From: an uncultured Lachnospiraceae bacterium
Lineage (GTDB): Bacteria; Bacillota; Clostridia; Lachnospirales; Lachnospiraceae
Direction of reading: 5' to 3'
Length of the DNA: 44,984 nt
Assembly: GCA_947626795.1 (NCBI GenBank)
Contig: CANQTH010000016.1
Span: forward strand, 1 to 44,984
Part shown: positions 23,706 through 30,858 of the stretch, one piece after another
How the letters are laid out: each line of letters begins with the position of its first letter
Numbering within the stretch: position 1 is the first letter of the stretch
Notes under the pieces: model-generated
The model's database searches: none
What the model was told of the DNA's origin: nothing
What the model saw: only the letters and a program-made list of their open reading frames with translations
Program-made: the position numbers and the translations under genes

Positions 23706-24557
23706 ATGCCACAGGGAAATCCCAGACCGGGGGAATTGTACTTGCATTTTAAGCAGAAGCTGTACCAGGTTGTGACGGTCGCGGAACAAACGGAGACAGG
23801 AGAGAGGCTCGTCGTCTACCAGGCGCTGTACGGGGCGTTCCGGACGTATGCGCGCCCGTACGACTCGTTTGTTGGCCCGGTGGACCGGAAAAAATATCCG
23901 GACGCGAGGCAGAGGTACCGCTTCCAGCTTGTGGAGCGGAAAGGCGCGGGAAATCCGCCTGCGGAGCCAGGAAAAGAGGTGGCGCCGCCGGAAGGAACGC
24001 CGCCGGAAGCGTGGCGCGGGAAAGAGCCGGAGAGCGCGCCGCCGGAAGCGTGGCGCGGGAAAGGTCCGGAGAGCGCGCCGCCGGAAGCGTGGCGCGGGAA
24101 AGGTCCGGAGAGCGCGCCGCCGGAAGCGGGACGCGGGAAAGAGCCGGAGAGCGCGCCGCCGGAAGCGTGGCGCGGGAAGGTGTCGGGAGGAGCGTTGGAA
24201 GCAGCGGGGCGCAGGAAAGCGCCGGAAGCGGGACGAGGAAAAGCGCCGGAAGGAACGCCGCTGGAAGCGTGGCGCGGGAAAAAGCCGGAGAGCGCGCTGC
24301 CGGGAGCCGGGGCGTCCGAAGAGGAGTTGAACCGTTTCCGGGAAGAAAAAATGATGGAGTTCCTGGATGCGGAGACGATGGAGGAAAAGTACAAGATCCT
24401 GCTGGAGATGGAAGGCTGCATAACGGATCGGATGATCAACAATCTTGCGGTCGCGCTCGACGTCGTCGTGAAGGAGGGGCCGCTGGACTTACGGTACGAG
24501 GAGCTGAAGGTCTGCATCCGCACGTTCCAACGGTATGAGATCAGCCGCTTGCGGTGA
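23706..24557 (+). CDS. DUF1653 protein with in-frame minisatellite
   Basis: A 283-residue soluble protein. Residues 6-78 match the DUF1653 pattern (PRPGELYLHFKQKLYQV, ERLVVYQALYGAFRTYARP, KYPDARQRYRF). Residues 98-165 consist of five copies of a 13-residue repeat of the form PPEAWRGKGPESA, and related degenerate repeats run to about 205. Residues 210-283 form a helical C-terminal domain (EEELNRFREEKMMEFLDAET) of unknown role. The ATG follows GAAGGAG. Last gene of the ktrB-ktrA-PAP2 run. The repeat segment is probably a flexible linker. Confidence 0.85.
   Translation: MPQGNPRPGELYLHFKQKLYQVVTVAEQTETGERLVVYQALYGAFRTYARPYDSFVGPVDRKKYPDARQRYRFQLVERKGAGNPPAEPGKEVAPPEGTPPEAWRGKEPESAPPEAWRGKGPESAPPEAWRGKGPESAPPEAGRGKEPESAPPEAWRGKVSGGALEAAGRRKAPEAGRGKAPEGTPLEAWRGKKPESALPGAGASEEELNRFREEKMMEFLDAETMEEKYKILLEMEGCITDRMINNLAVALDVVVKEGPLDLRYEELKVCIRTFQRYEISRLR
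24000..24194. repeat. 39-bp in-frame minisatellite in the DUF1653 gene
   Basis: Five near-identical 39-bp copies start at about 24000, 24039, 24078, 24117 and 24156, each with GCCGGAAGCGTGGCGCGGGA or a close variant. The unit is a multiple of three, so copy changes keep the reading frame. Degenerate copies continue to about 24300. Confidence 0.93.
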
Positions 24558-24566
24558 CGGGGGAAC

Positions 24567-24701
24567 GATTCAGCCTTCGGCTTCACAGTTACGGAATCCG
24601 GCTCATTTCAAGTTTGCCTTCGGCAAAGAGCCGGATTTCCGCTCGGCAAAATTTATATGTTTTTACGGACTTTGCAGCAAGTGCAAAGTCCTGGGCTGAA
24701 T
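24567..24701 (-). repeat. dispersed palindromic repeat, reverse orientation
   Basis: A 135-bp copy of the family described at 33512. Its ends pair (ATTCAGCC with GGGCTGAAT). Inside are a large hairpin GGAATCCGGCTC/GAGCCGGATTTCC enclosing TTTGCC/GGCAAA, and a second hairpin ACTTTGCA/TGCAAAGT. It lies between the DUF1653 stop and the small transcription unit, in the 661-bp gap 24558-25218. Confidence 0.85.
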
Positions 24702-24734
24702 GGCTGCGATGGGGGCGTAAGGGAGGATTTCCCC

Positions 24735-24763
24735 TTGCGAAATCCCATCCTTGCGTTTATAAT
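24735..24763 (+). promoter_or_regulatory. sigma-A-type promoter of a small transcription unit
   Basis: TTGCGA (24735-24740) is 17 bases before a perfect TATAAT (24758-24763). A terminator follows 142 bases later with no gene of normal size between, so this promoter appears to serve a short RNA. Confidence 0.7.
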
Positions 24764-24769
24764 GATTGA

Positions 24770-24962
24770 AAAAGATACGGGAGGATATCATGAGCGGGAT
24801 CAGAACATATATTTGGAGGGTATGAAGAGCGATCTGAAATGGCAGCAAGCGGACAGGGGATAGGGCTGTCCTATTTTGGATCACAAGATCACAGGAAACG
24901 AAGAACACTTATCTTTCACGACAGGGCGATCATCTGTCGGGAAAGGTAAGTGTTTTTTATTC
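24770..24962 (+). ncRNA. candidate small RNA of about 190 nt with two micro-ORFs
   Basis: The unit is bounded by the promoter at 24735-24763 and the terminator at 24905-24962. The sequence between can form TCAGA/TCTGA enclosing CATAT/GTATG, and GGACAG/CTGTCC. The 5' bases GAAAAAGATA could also pair with TATCTTTC in the terminator's left arm. Two tiny ORFs are present: 24790-24825 (MSGIRTYIWRV), with GGGAGG upstream, and 24822-24863 (MKSDLKWQQADRG), overlapping it by ATGA. It might be a regulatory RNA or encode small peptides. I recognise no known RNA family. NlpC/P60 downstream has its own promoter. Confidence 0.45.
24905..24962 (+). terminator. strong rho-independent terminator
   Basis: AACACTTATCTTTC pairs with GAAAGGTAAGTGTT, and an inner CGACAG/CTGTCG stem closes the loop. 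A run of six T follows. It ends the small unit that starts at 24770. The stretch 24963-25100 holds only a doubtful 25-codon ORF (24988-25065). Confidence 0.9.
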
Positions 24963-25101
24963 CCGCGGGCAATGAGGAAAATAGCCATGCTTGCATGGAT
25001 ATTTGACGAATGCCGCGAGGGCCAAATGACACTGGAAGAAAAAGAGAAAGGAAAAAAGTTTTAGCGCAGCCGTTTTCTATAGCTCTTTCGGAGAGAGAAG
25101 G

Positions 25102-25130
25102 TTGCCACAAAGGGGCAATCGTGGTATACT
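25102..25130 (+). promoter_or_regulatory. sigma-A promoter of the NlpC/P60 gene
   Basis: TTGCCA (25102-25107) and TATACT (25125-25130) are 17 bases apart, 89 bases before the ATG. The promoter lies in an upstream extension of the same frame, which argues for the ATG at 25219 as the start. Confidence 0.75.
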
Positions 25131-25218
25131 TGAAGATGACAAGGCGCAGGGACGCGGCAGGGCGGCGTGGGACCGTTCTGTGCGGCGGCCTTGGGGCATA
25201 GGCGCAAAGGAGGCAGTC

Positions 25219-26523
25219 ATGAAGAGGAAGAAGGTAACGGCGGCGCTGTTGGCGATAGCGGTCGGATGCACGCAGTTTTCTACCGTTTTGGCGGATCGGA
25301 AATCCGACGCGGAGCAGAAGAAGCAGGAGGCGGAAGCAGGCCTGGAGTCGAAGCAGGGCGAGATTGACGCGATCGAGCAAAAGCAGGAGGAGCTGCAGGG
25401 CGAGATCAACGCCCTGGATGCGGAGCTTGTGAACGTCATGATCGAGCTGTCCACATTGGAAGAGGAGCTGGCGGTCAAGCAGGACGAGCTGGAGCAGACG
25501 AAGGCGGACCTAAAGCAGGCGAAGAAAGATGAGAAGAGCCAGTATGAGGCGATGAAGCTCCGCATCCGGTTCATGTATGAGAAGGGCGGGACGGAGATGC
25601 TCACGAGCATCCTGGAGTCCGGGAGCATCGCGGACATGCTCAACCGTGTGGAATATGTGAATGAAGTATATGATTACGACAGGGACCTGCTGACGAAGTA
25701 TAAGAATACCAAGAAGCAGGTGGCGCAGCTAAAGAAGCAGCAGGAAGAGGAAGTGGCGGCCTTAGAGTCCAAGCAGAAGGAATACCAGGTGGCGCGCGAG
25801 AATTACGAGACGACGATCGAGCAGAAGAAAGGCGAAGTCGCGGATTTTGACACGAAGCTGGCGGCCGCGCAGGAGCTTGCGGCCGAGTACCAGGATACCA
25901 TCAACGCCCAGAATACGATCATTGCGGAGGAAAATGAGCGGATCGAGCGGGAACGCCGGGAACGCGAGGCGGCGGAAGCGGCCGCGGCGGCTGCGCGCGA
26001 GCGGGCGGCCAGGGAAGCCGCGGAGCGCGCGAGCATCGTGGCGGCGAACGAAGGTTCTGAATCCGGGGAAAGCTCTGTGGAAAAAGGGAACGACGGCGGC
26101 TCCGAGGACGGGGGCAGTTCCGACGGATCGGGCGGCGGCTCGAACGAGGAAGCGAAGGATCCGGGCTACCGCACGGGCGTGAGCGGGAGCGACGTGGTCA
26201 ATTACGCGCTGAGCTTCGTGGGCAACCCCTATGTCTGGGGCGGGAAAGACCCGAATACCGGGGCGGACTGCAGCGGCTTTACCAGCTATGTCTATGCGCA
26301 TTTCGGGATCAGCATCCCAAGCTATTCCTATTCCCAGCGGTCGGTGGGTCAGGAAGTGAGCTACAGCAAGGCCAGGGCGGGGGACTTGATCTGCTATTCC
26401 GGGCATGTCGCGATCTATATGGGGAACGGGCAGATCGTCCATGCCAAGGGTACGGCGTATGGGATCGTCGCGTATGACAGCGCGACCTACCGCCCGATCA
26501 TCACGGTACGCAGGGTCCTGTAG
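25219..26523 (+). CDS. secreted coiled-coil NlpC/P60 peptidoglycan hydrolase (CwlO/PcsB-like)
   Basis: A 434-residue exported protein. Residues 1-25 are a signal peptide (basic MKRKK, hydrophobic core, cleavage near VLA-D). Residues 27-300 form a long coiled coil typical of CwlO/PcsB proteins, which in relatives is controlled by FtsEX. A Gly/Ser-rich linker (305-325) leads to the NlpC/P60 cysteine peptidase domain (330-434), with C351 in GADCSGFTSYVY, H396 in GHVAIYMGNG and H408 in IVHAKG as the likely catalytic residues. It should cut peptide stems of peptidoglycan outside the membrane. The ATG follows AAAGGAGG by six bases. Confidence 0.93.
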   Translation: MKRKKVTAALLAIAVGCTQFSTVLADRKSDAEQKKQEAEAGLESKQGEIDAIEQKQEELQGEINALDAELVNVMIELSTLEEELAVKQDELEQTKADLKQAKKDEKSQYEAMKLRIRFMYEKGGTEMLTSILESGSIADMLNRVEYVNEVYDYDRDLLTKYKNTKKQVAQLKKQQEEEVAALESKQKEYQVARENYETTIEQKKGEVADFDTKLAAAQELAAEYQDTINAQNTIIAEENERIERERREREAAEAAAAAARERAAREAAERASIVAANEGSESGESSVEKGNDGGSEDGGSSDGSGGGSNEEAKDPGYRTGVSGSDVVNYALSFVGNPYVWGGKDPNTGADCSGFTSYVYAHFGISIPSYSYSQRSVGQEVSYSKARAGDLICYSGHVAIYMGNGQIVHAKGTAYGIVAYDSATYRPIITVRRVL

Positions 26524-26581
26524 GCGGGAAGGTTTGCGGCAGAGCGGCCGTAAGGCTTTGCTGTCACGATAGGAGCGCGAG

Positions 26582-27898
26582 ATGACGATACACTTACCAG
26601 AAAAAGTGAGGCATATCATTGGTACTTTGGAGGGCGCGGGCTTTGAGGCCTATGCCGTGGGGGGATGTGTGCGCGATTCCCTGCTGGGGCGGGAGCCGGA
26701 GGATTGGGACGTCACGACCTCGGCGCTTCCCGGCCAGGTCAAGCGGCTTTTCCCGAGGACGGTCGACACAGGAATCCGGCACGGCACGGTGACTGTGCTG
26801 GAAGGCCGGGAAGGGTTTGAAGTGACGACTTACCGGATCGACGGGGAATACGAGGACAAGCGTCACCCGCGGGAAGTCACGTTCACCCCGGATCTTCTGG
26901 AGGATCTGAAACGCAGGGATTTCACGATCAACGCCATGGCGTATAACGATGCGAAGGGGCTGGTGGATGCGTTCGGCGGCATCCGCGACATAAAGAGAAG
27001 ATCTGTGCGCTGCGTCGGAAGCCCCCGGGAGCGTTTTACGGAAGACGCGCTTCGGATGATGCGGGCCGTCCGTTTCAGCGCGCAGCTTGGGTTCCCCATC
27101 GAGGGCGGGACGAAGGAAGCGATCCGGCCGCTCGCGAAGAACCTGGCGCAGATCAGCGCGGAGCGCATACAGTCAGAGCTTGTGAAGCTGTTAGTCTCGG
27201 ATCACCCGGAGGAAATGCGCACAGTGTATGAGACAGGCATGAGCCAGGTGTTTTTGCCGGAATTTGACGCGATGATGGACACGCCTCAGAATAATAAGCA
27301 CCATTGCTATAACGTGGGGGAGCATACGCTCGTCGCGCTCGGCCATGTGAGGAAGGATAAGGTCCTGCGCCTGACGATGCTTTTGCATGACGTGGGCAAG
27401 CCCGTGTGCAAGAGCGTCGGGGAGGACGGGATCTATCATTTTTACGGGCATCCCGAGACGGGGGCGCAGATGGCGCGCGGCATCCTGCGCCGCTTAAAAT
27501 TCGACAACGCGACGATCCGGCGCGTGACTGCGCTGATCACCTGGCACGACGACAGGCCGCCGATCGAGGAGCGCGCCATCCGGCAGGCCATTTACCGGAT
27601 CGGGGAGGAGCAGTTCCCGGATCTGTTCGAAGTAAAGCGCGCGGACGCGCTGGCGAAGAACCTCTACAAGCGGGAGGAAAAGCTTGCGTATATCGCGTCT
27701 TATGAGGCGATGTACCGGGAGATCCTGGAAAAAAAGCAGTGCCTCAGCTTAAGGGGGCTTGCGCTGGACGGAAGCGACTTGATCCGGATGGGCATGAAGC
27801 CGGGCAAGGAGATCGGGGAGGCGCTTGAACGCCTGCTCATGCACGTCCTGGAATGTCCGGAAGACAACAACGCGGACGCTTTGCGCCGCCTGCTGTGA
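26582..27898 (+). CDS. cca: CCA-adding tRNA nucleotidyltransferase with HD domain
   Basis: Adds or repairs the 3' CCA end of tRNAs. The 438-residue product is a class II nucleotidyltransferase. It has YAVGGCVRDSLLG (24-36), the metal-binding D41/D43 in EDWDVTT, and RRDFTINAMAYN as the nucleotide-selection block, followed by helical neck and body domains. The HD domain has LLHDVGKP (H269-D270). The enzyme is needed here because none of the six tRNA genes encodes CCA. The ATG follows AGGAG by four bases. The last codons and stop are duplicated 66 bases downstream. Confidence 0.95.
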   Translation: MTIHLPEKVRHIIGTLEGAGFEAYAVGGCVRDSLLGREPEDWDVTTSALPGQVKRLFPRTVDTGIRHGTVTVLEGREGFEVTTYRIDGEYEDKRHPREVTFTPDLLEDLKRRDFTINAMAYNDAKGLVDAFGGIRDIKRRSVRCVGSPRERFTEDALRMMRAVRFSAQLGFPIEGGTKEAIRPLAKNLAQISAERIQSELVKLLVSDHPEEMRTVYETGMSQVFLPEFDAMMDTPQNNKHHCYNVGEHTLVALGHVRKDKVLRLTMLLHDVGKPVCKSVGEDGIYHFYGHPETGAQMARGILRRLKFDNATIRRVTALITWHDDRPPIEERAIRQAIYRIGEEQFPDLFEVKRADALAKNLYKREEKLAYIASYEAMYREILEKKQCLSLRGLALDGSDLIRMGMKPGKEIGEALERLLMHVLECPEDNNADALRRLL

Positions 27899-27981
27899 CC
27901 GGGGAGGCCGGGCGTTCCACATCTTCTGCTGCGGCATTAGGATACGATGCGCCGCCTGCTGTGACCGGGGAGGCCGGGCGT
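27882..27981. repeat. 66-bp duplication spanning the cca stop codon
   Basis: Positions 27882-27915, covering the last codons (RRLL), the TGA and 18 bases of tail, recur at 27948-27981 with identical sequence, including GCGCCGCCTGCTGTGACCGG. A 32-bp spacer separates the copies. It fills the start of the 326-bp gap 27899-28224. Confidence 0.92.
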
Positions 27982-28002
27982 CCCTCATCTGGCGTAACCG
28001 TC

Positions 28003-28123
28003 CATCCTTCCGGCTTCCTTGTTACGGAATCCGCCCATTCAGACCGCCTGCGGCGGGTCGGATTGCCTCTTGGCTAAACCTTTGTATCTTTACGGATCTT
28101 GCATCAAGGAGCGCCTGATGCAG
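28003..28123 (-). repeat. dispersed palindromic repeat, reverse orientation
   Basis: A reverse-orientation copy of the family at 33512, with GTTACGGAATCCGCCCATTC, an inner CCGCC/GGCGG hairpin, CTTTACGGATCTTGCATCA, and a terminal GCATCA/TGATGC stem. Together with the cca duplication it explains most of the gap before the CotS-like gene; 28124-28224 shows nothing I can name. Confidence 0.8.
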
Positions 28124-28224
28124 GCTTCTCATGATGCGGTCTGCCGTGAGGAGCGGGTGCTTGGCTTAAGGTTTCACATTTGCCGCCGGAATAGAAAAAA
28201 GAATAGAAACAGGCCCCGTCACAT

Positions 28225-29277
28225 ATGATAGAAAGACAAGGAGCGCGAACTTGCAAATATCATGGTGGAGGGGTTTATGTGTATAATCGAGAGAATCTGA
28301 TCTTGGAGCAATATCCGTTCGAGACGAGACAGACTGTGAAAGGACGGGGAGCCTTTATCTGCGAGACGGACCAGGGGCTGAAAATTTTAAAAGAATATAA
28401 GGGGTCGGAAGGCCGGGCGGATTTTCTGTGCCTCCTGCTCCAGTTTTTGAAAGAGCATGGGCAGGGGCAGGTGGACTGCATCGTCAGGACGAAAGAGGGG
28501 AAGCCGATCGCGAAAGACGCGGACGGGACGTCCTACATGGTGCGGGACTGGTACGAGGGAAGGGAGTGCGACACCAAGAGCAGGGACGACATATTGCGCG
28601 CCATCCGGAAGCTGGCGAAGCTACATACGATCTTGAAAGGGTTTCCGGACGAGATACCGGATTACCTCCAGATACGGGAGGACGCGCTGCTGCGTGAGAA
28701 CGAGCGCCATACGCGGGAATTGAAGAAAGTGCGGAATTTCATCGCTTCCCGGAAAAAGAAGACGGAGTTCGAGATGAAGTTCTTAAAGAACTTCGACTTG
28801 TTTTATGAGGAAGCCGGGAACGTCATAGCCTTACAGGAGCAGGAAATGGGCAAAAGCCCGGGCGCGGGCGGGGAAACCGGGGCGTACGGCATCTGCCACG
28901 GGGACTACAACCAGCACAACGTCATTTTTACCGGGGGCGGCGTCGCGGTCTTAAATTTTGAGAAGGCGGCTTACGACGTCCAGGTGGCGGACCTGGGGAA
29001 TTTCATGCGGAAGATCCTGGAGAAGCACAATTGGAACATGGGGCTTGGCATAGATATGCTGAACGCGTACAGCCGTGTGCGCGGGCTGGGCGCGCAGGAA
29101 GAAAAGCAGCTTTACATCCGGCTTGCGTACCCGGAGAAATTCTGGAAGATCGCGAACCATTATTTTAACACGGGCAAGGCCTGGGTATGCGGGCGGGACC
29201 TGGAAAAATTAGAGAAAGTCATCGCCCAGAACGAGGCGCGGGAAAAATTCCTTCACTCGATGGAACGGGGCCGTTGA
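28225..29277 (+). CDS. CotS-like spore coat / aminoglycoside-phosphotransferase-fold protein
   Basis: A 350-residue protein with the kinase-like fold of the CotS spore-coat family. It shows GRGAFICETDQGLKILKEYKG (written here in two parts: GRGAFICETD, then QGLKILKEYKG, residues 33-53), TSYMVRDWYEGRECD, and HGDYNQHNVIF with H225. The metal-binding Asp expected in the next strand is an Asn (N244 in VLNFEKA), and later VADLGNF is kept, so kinase activity is doubtful. The ATG at 28225 has a poor ribosome site. A GTG at 28279 follows GGAGG by nine bases and is a real alternative. It probably belongs to the outer spore layers. The lipoprotein gene follows 19 bases later. Confidence 0.8.
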   Translation: MIERQGARTCKYHGGGVYVYNRENLILEQYPFETRQTVKGRGAFICETDQGLKILKEYKGSEGRADFLCLLLQFLKEHGQGQVDCIVRTKEGKPIAKDADGTSYMVRDWYEGRECDTKSRDDILRAIRKLAKLHTILKGFPDEIPDYLQIREDALLRENERHTRELKKVRNFIASRKKKTEFEMKFLKNFDLFYEEAGNVIALQEQEMGKSPGAGGETGAYGICHGDYNQHNVIFTGGGVAVLNFEKAAYDVQVADLGNFMRKILEKHNWNMGLGIDMLNAYSRVRGLGAQEEKQLYIRLAYPEKFWKIANHYFNTGKAWVCGRDLEKLEKVIAQNEAREKFLHSMERGR

Positions 29278-29296
29278 CTTAGGACGGAGGGACGGA

Positions 29297-30667
29297 ATGC
29301 AAAAGAAGAGCGTTATGTTTATCGTCGCGGTCCTGGCGTTTTTGCTGGCGGGATGCGCCGGGGGCGCGGGGACGGAGCGGAAAGTCACGGACGGAAGCGA
29401 GGCGTACGTCGAGCGGGAAGAAGGCGCGGACGCCAGGGAGCAGGAAACGGAGACGGGAGAGACGGACGAGGCCGAAGAGGAGGACGAGGCCTTATATGCC
29501 GTGACGGCCATCGACGAGGGCCGCAAGATCCTGACGCTGTACGATTATGGGGAGATGCGGGAAAAACCGTACGATTACACGGGCGCGACGTATATCAGGG
29601 GAAAATACGGGGACAGTATGTCCATCCAGCAGCTCGCGCCGGGCGATCTTGTCTCCATCCGGACGCAGGAGGGGAAGCTTACGGACGTCCAGATCTCGGA
29701 TCAGGCGTTTTCCTACGGGGACGTGCATAATTTCACGCTTGACTTAGAAGGGGATATGCTGACGGTAGGGGGTGGCAGCTATTATTTTGACGACGGCGTC
29801 TTGGCGTTCCAGGGAAGCAGCCGGGTGTCTTTATCGGAGATCAGCGAGCAGGATACCATCTGTTTAAAAGGCGTGGATCGGCAAATCTATACGATCCAGG
29901 TGCTTACGGGGCATGGGACGGTGGCGCTGGAGAATACGGAGCTGTTCCAGGGCGGGTACATTACGATCGGGAACGTGCTTTCGATGAAGATCACGCCGCA
30001 GATGCGGATCGAGGTTGCGGAAGGGACATACCTTCTGGCGGTCGCCAACGACGGGTACGGCGGAAGCCGGGAGATCACAGTGGAGGCGAACCGCGAGACG
30101 AAGGTCAACTTGGACGAGCTGAAGGGGGAAGGCCCCAAGTTTGGGCAGGTGCAGTTTAAGACCGTCCCGGAGACGGCCGCGGTATACCTGGACGGGGAGC
30201 AGGTCGGCACGTCCCAGCCGGTCCAGATCCGTTACGGGTCGCACATTTTGACCGCGAAGGCGGCGGGATATGCCGATTGGAAGAAGATCCTGGTGGTCAA
30301 CTCGGAAACGGCGCAGATCACGATCGAGCTGACGGAAGAAGAGGATGAGGACGAGGACGATGTAGTCTCGACTGCGGGGAGCGGGACATCAGGCAGCACG
30401 CCCACGACGGCGGTCCCAAGCGCGGGAACAGGAAACAACACGGGAACAGGAAACAACACGGGAGCGGGAAACAACACAGGAACAGGAACGGGGAACAATA
30501 CGGGAATGGGCAATAACACAGGAACTGGGAATGGAGCAGGAACGGGGAATAACACGGGAACCGGGAATAATACCGGAACAGGGAATAACACAGGAACGGG
30601 AAACAACACAGGCAACAGCACGGGAACGGGCGATAATACAGGGACAGGCAGCGGCGGCGGAACTTGA
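29297..30667 (+). CDS. PEGA-domain lipoprotein with Asn/Thr/Gly repeats
   Basis: A 456-residue exported lipoprotein. The signal peptide ends in a lipobox (LLAGC) with lipidated C20. An acidic region (25-65) precedes a beta-rich part (68-275) without a recognised fold. Residues 284-345 form a PEGA domain (TVPETAAVYLDGEQVGTSQP), which in relatives binds surface structures. Residues 375-456 are low-complexity repeats of NNTGTG. The ATG follows GGAGGG by six bases. It is downstream of the CotS-like gene and is followed by a partial dispersed repeat. The repetitive tail could span or bind the cell wall. Confidence 0.85.
   Translation: MQKKSVMFIVAVLAFLLAGCAGGAGTERKVTDGSEAYVEREEGADAREQETETGETDEAEEEDEALYAVTAIDEGRKILTLYDYGEMREKPYDYTGATYIRGKYGDSMSIQQLAPGDLVSIRTQEGKLTDVQISDQAFSYGDVHNFTLDLEGDMLTVGGGSYYFDDGVLAFQGSSRVSLSEISEQDTICLKGVDRQIYTIQVLTGHGTVALENTELFQGGYITIGNVLSMKITPQMRIEVAEGTYLLAVANDGYGGSREITVEANRETKVNLDELKGEGPKFGQVQFKTVPETAAVYLDGEQVGTSQPVQIRYGSHILTAKAAGYADWKKILVVNSETAQITIELTEEEDEDEDDVVSTAGSGTSGSTPTTAVPSAGTGNNTGTGNNTGAGNNTGTGTGNNTGMGNNTGTGNGAGTGNNTGTGNNTGTGNNTGTGNNTGNSTGTGDNTGTGSGGGT
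30418..30655. repeat. in-frame repeats encoding NNTGTG in the lipoprotein gene
   Basis: About a dozen 18-bp units of the form GGAACAGGAAACAACACG, with third-position changes, encode the C-terminal Gly-Thr-Asn tail. All unit lengths are multiples of three. Confidence 0.9.
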
Positions 30668-30680
30668 AGGAACGCCGGAG

Positions 30681-30724
30681 CGGGCGGATCCCCGTAACCA
30701 GGAAGCCGAAGGCGGAACTGTTAC
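30681..30724 (+). repeat. partial dispersed repeat copy
   Basis: Only the right end of the family at 33512 is present: GGGCGGATCCCCGTAAC, then GGAAGCCGAAGGCGGAACTG and TTAC. It starts 13 bases after the lipoprotein stop. Confidence 0.8.
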
Positions 30725-30752
30725 GGAATTGGAAATAATTGTGAAAAAACAG

Positions 30753-30781
30753 TTGAGAAATGTCCGTCTTTGAAGTATGAT
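30753..30781 (+). promoter_or_regulatory. sigma-A promoter of pgcA
   Basis: TTGAGA (30753-30758) lies 17 bases before TATGAT (30776-30781). The coding start is 77 bases beyond the -10. A second weak inverted repeat (TAACTG/CAGT region, 30800-30835) lies in the leader. Confidence 0.7.
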
Positions 30782-30858
30782 AAAAGAATAGAAATACTGT
30801 AACTGTTCAGTACCTTCATAGTTACAGAATACTGTTGTTAAGGAGGTAGGAAAGGGAG

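Noticed and set aside
24988-25065. 25-codon ORF between the small-RNA terminator and the NlpC promoter
   Set aside because: It has only a weak GAGGA site, no promoter of its own, and low-complexity Lys/Glu content.
24558-25218. c-di-AMP (ydaO) riboswitch upstream of the NlpC/P60 gene
   Set aside because: Such riboswitches often precede hydrolase and potassium genes, but the conserved core is not present here or before ktrB.
28251-28287. Promoter TTGCAA ... TATAAT inside the start of the CotS-like gene
   Set aside because: The spacing is 25 bases, far from 17, and the -10 overlaps probable coding sequence.
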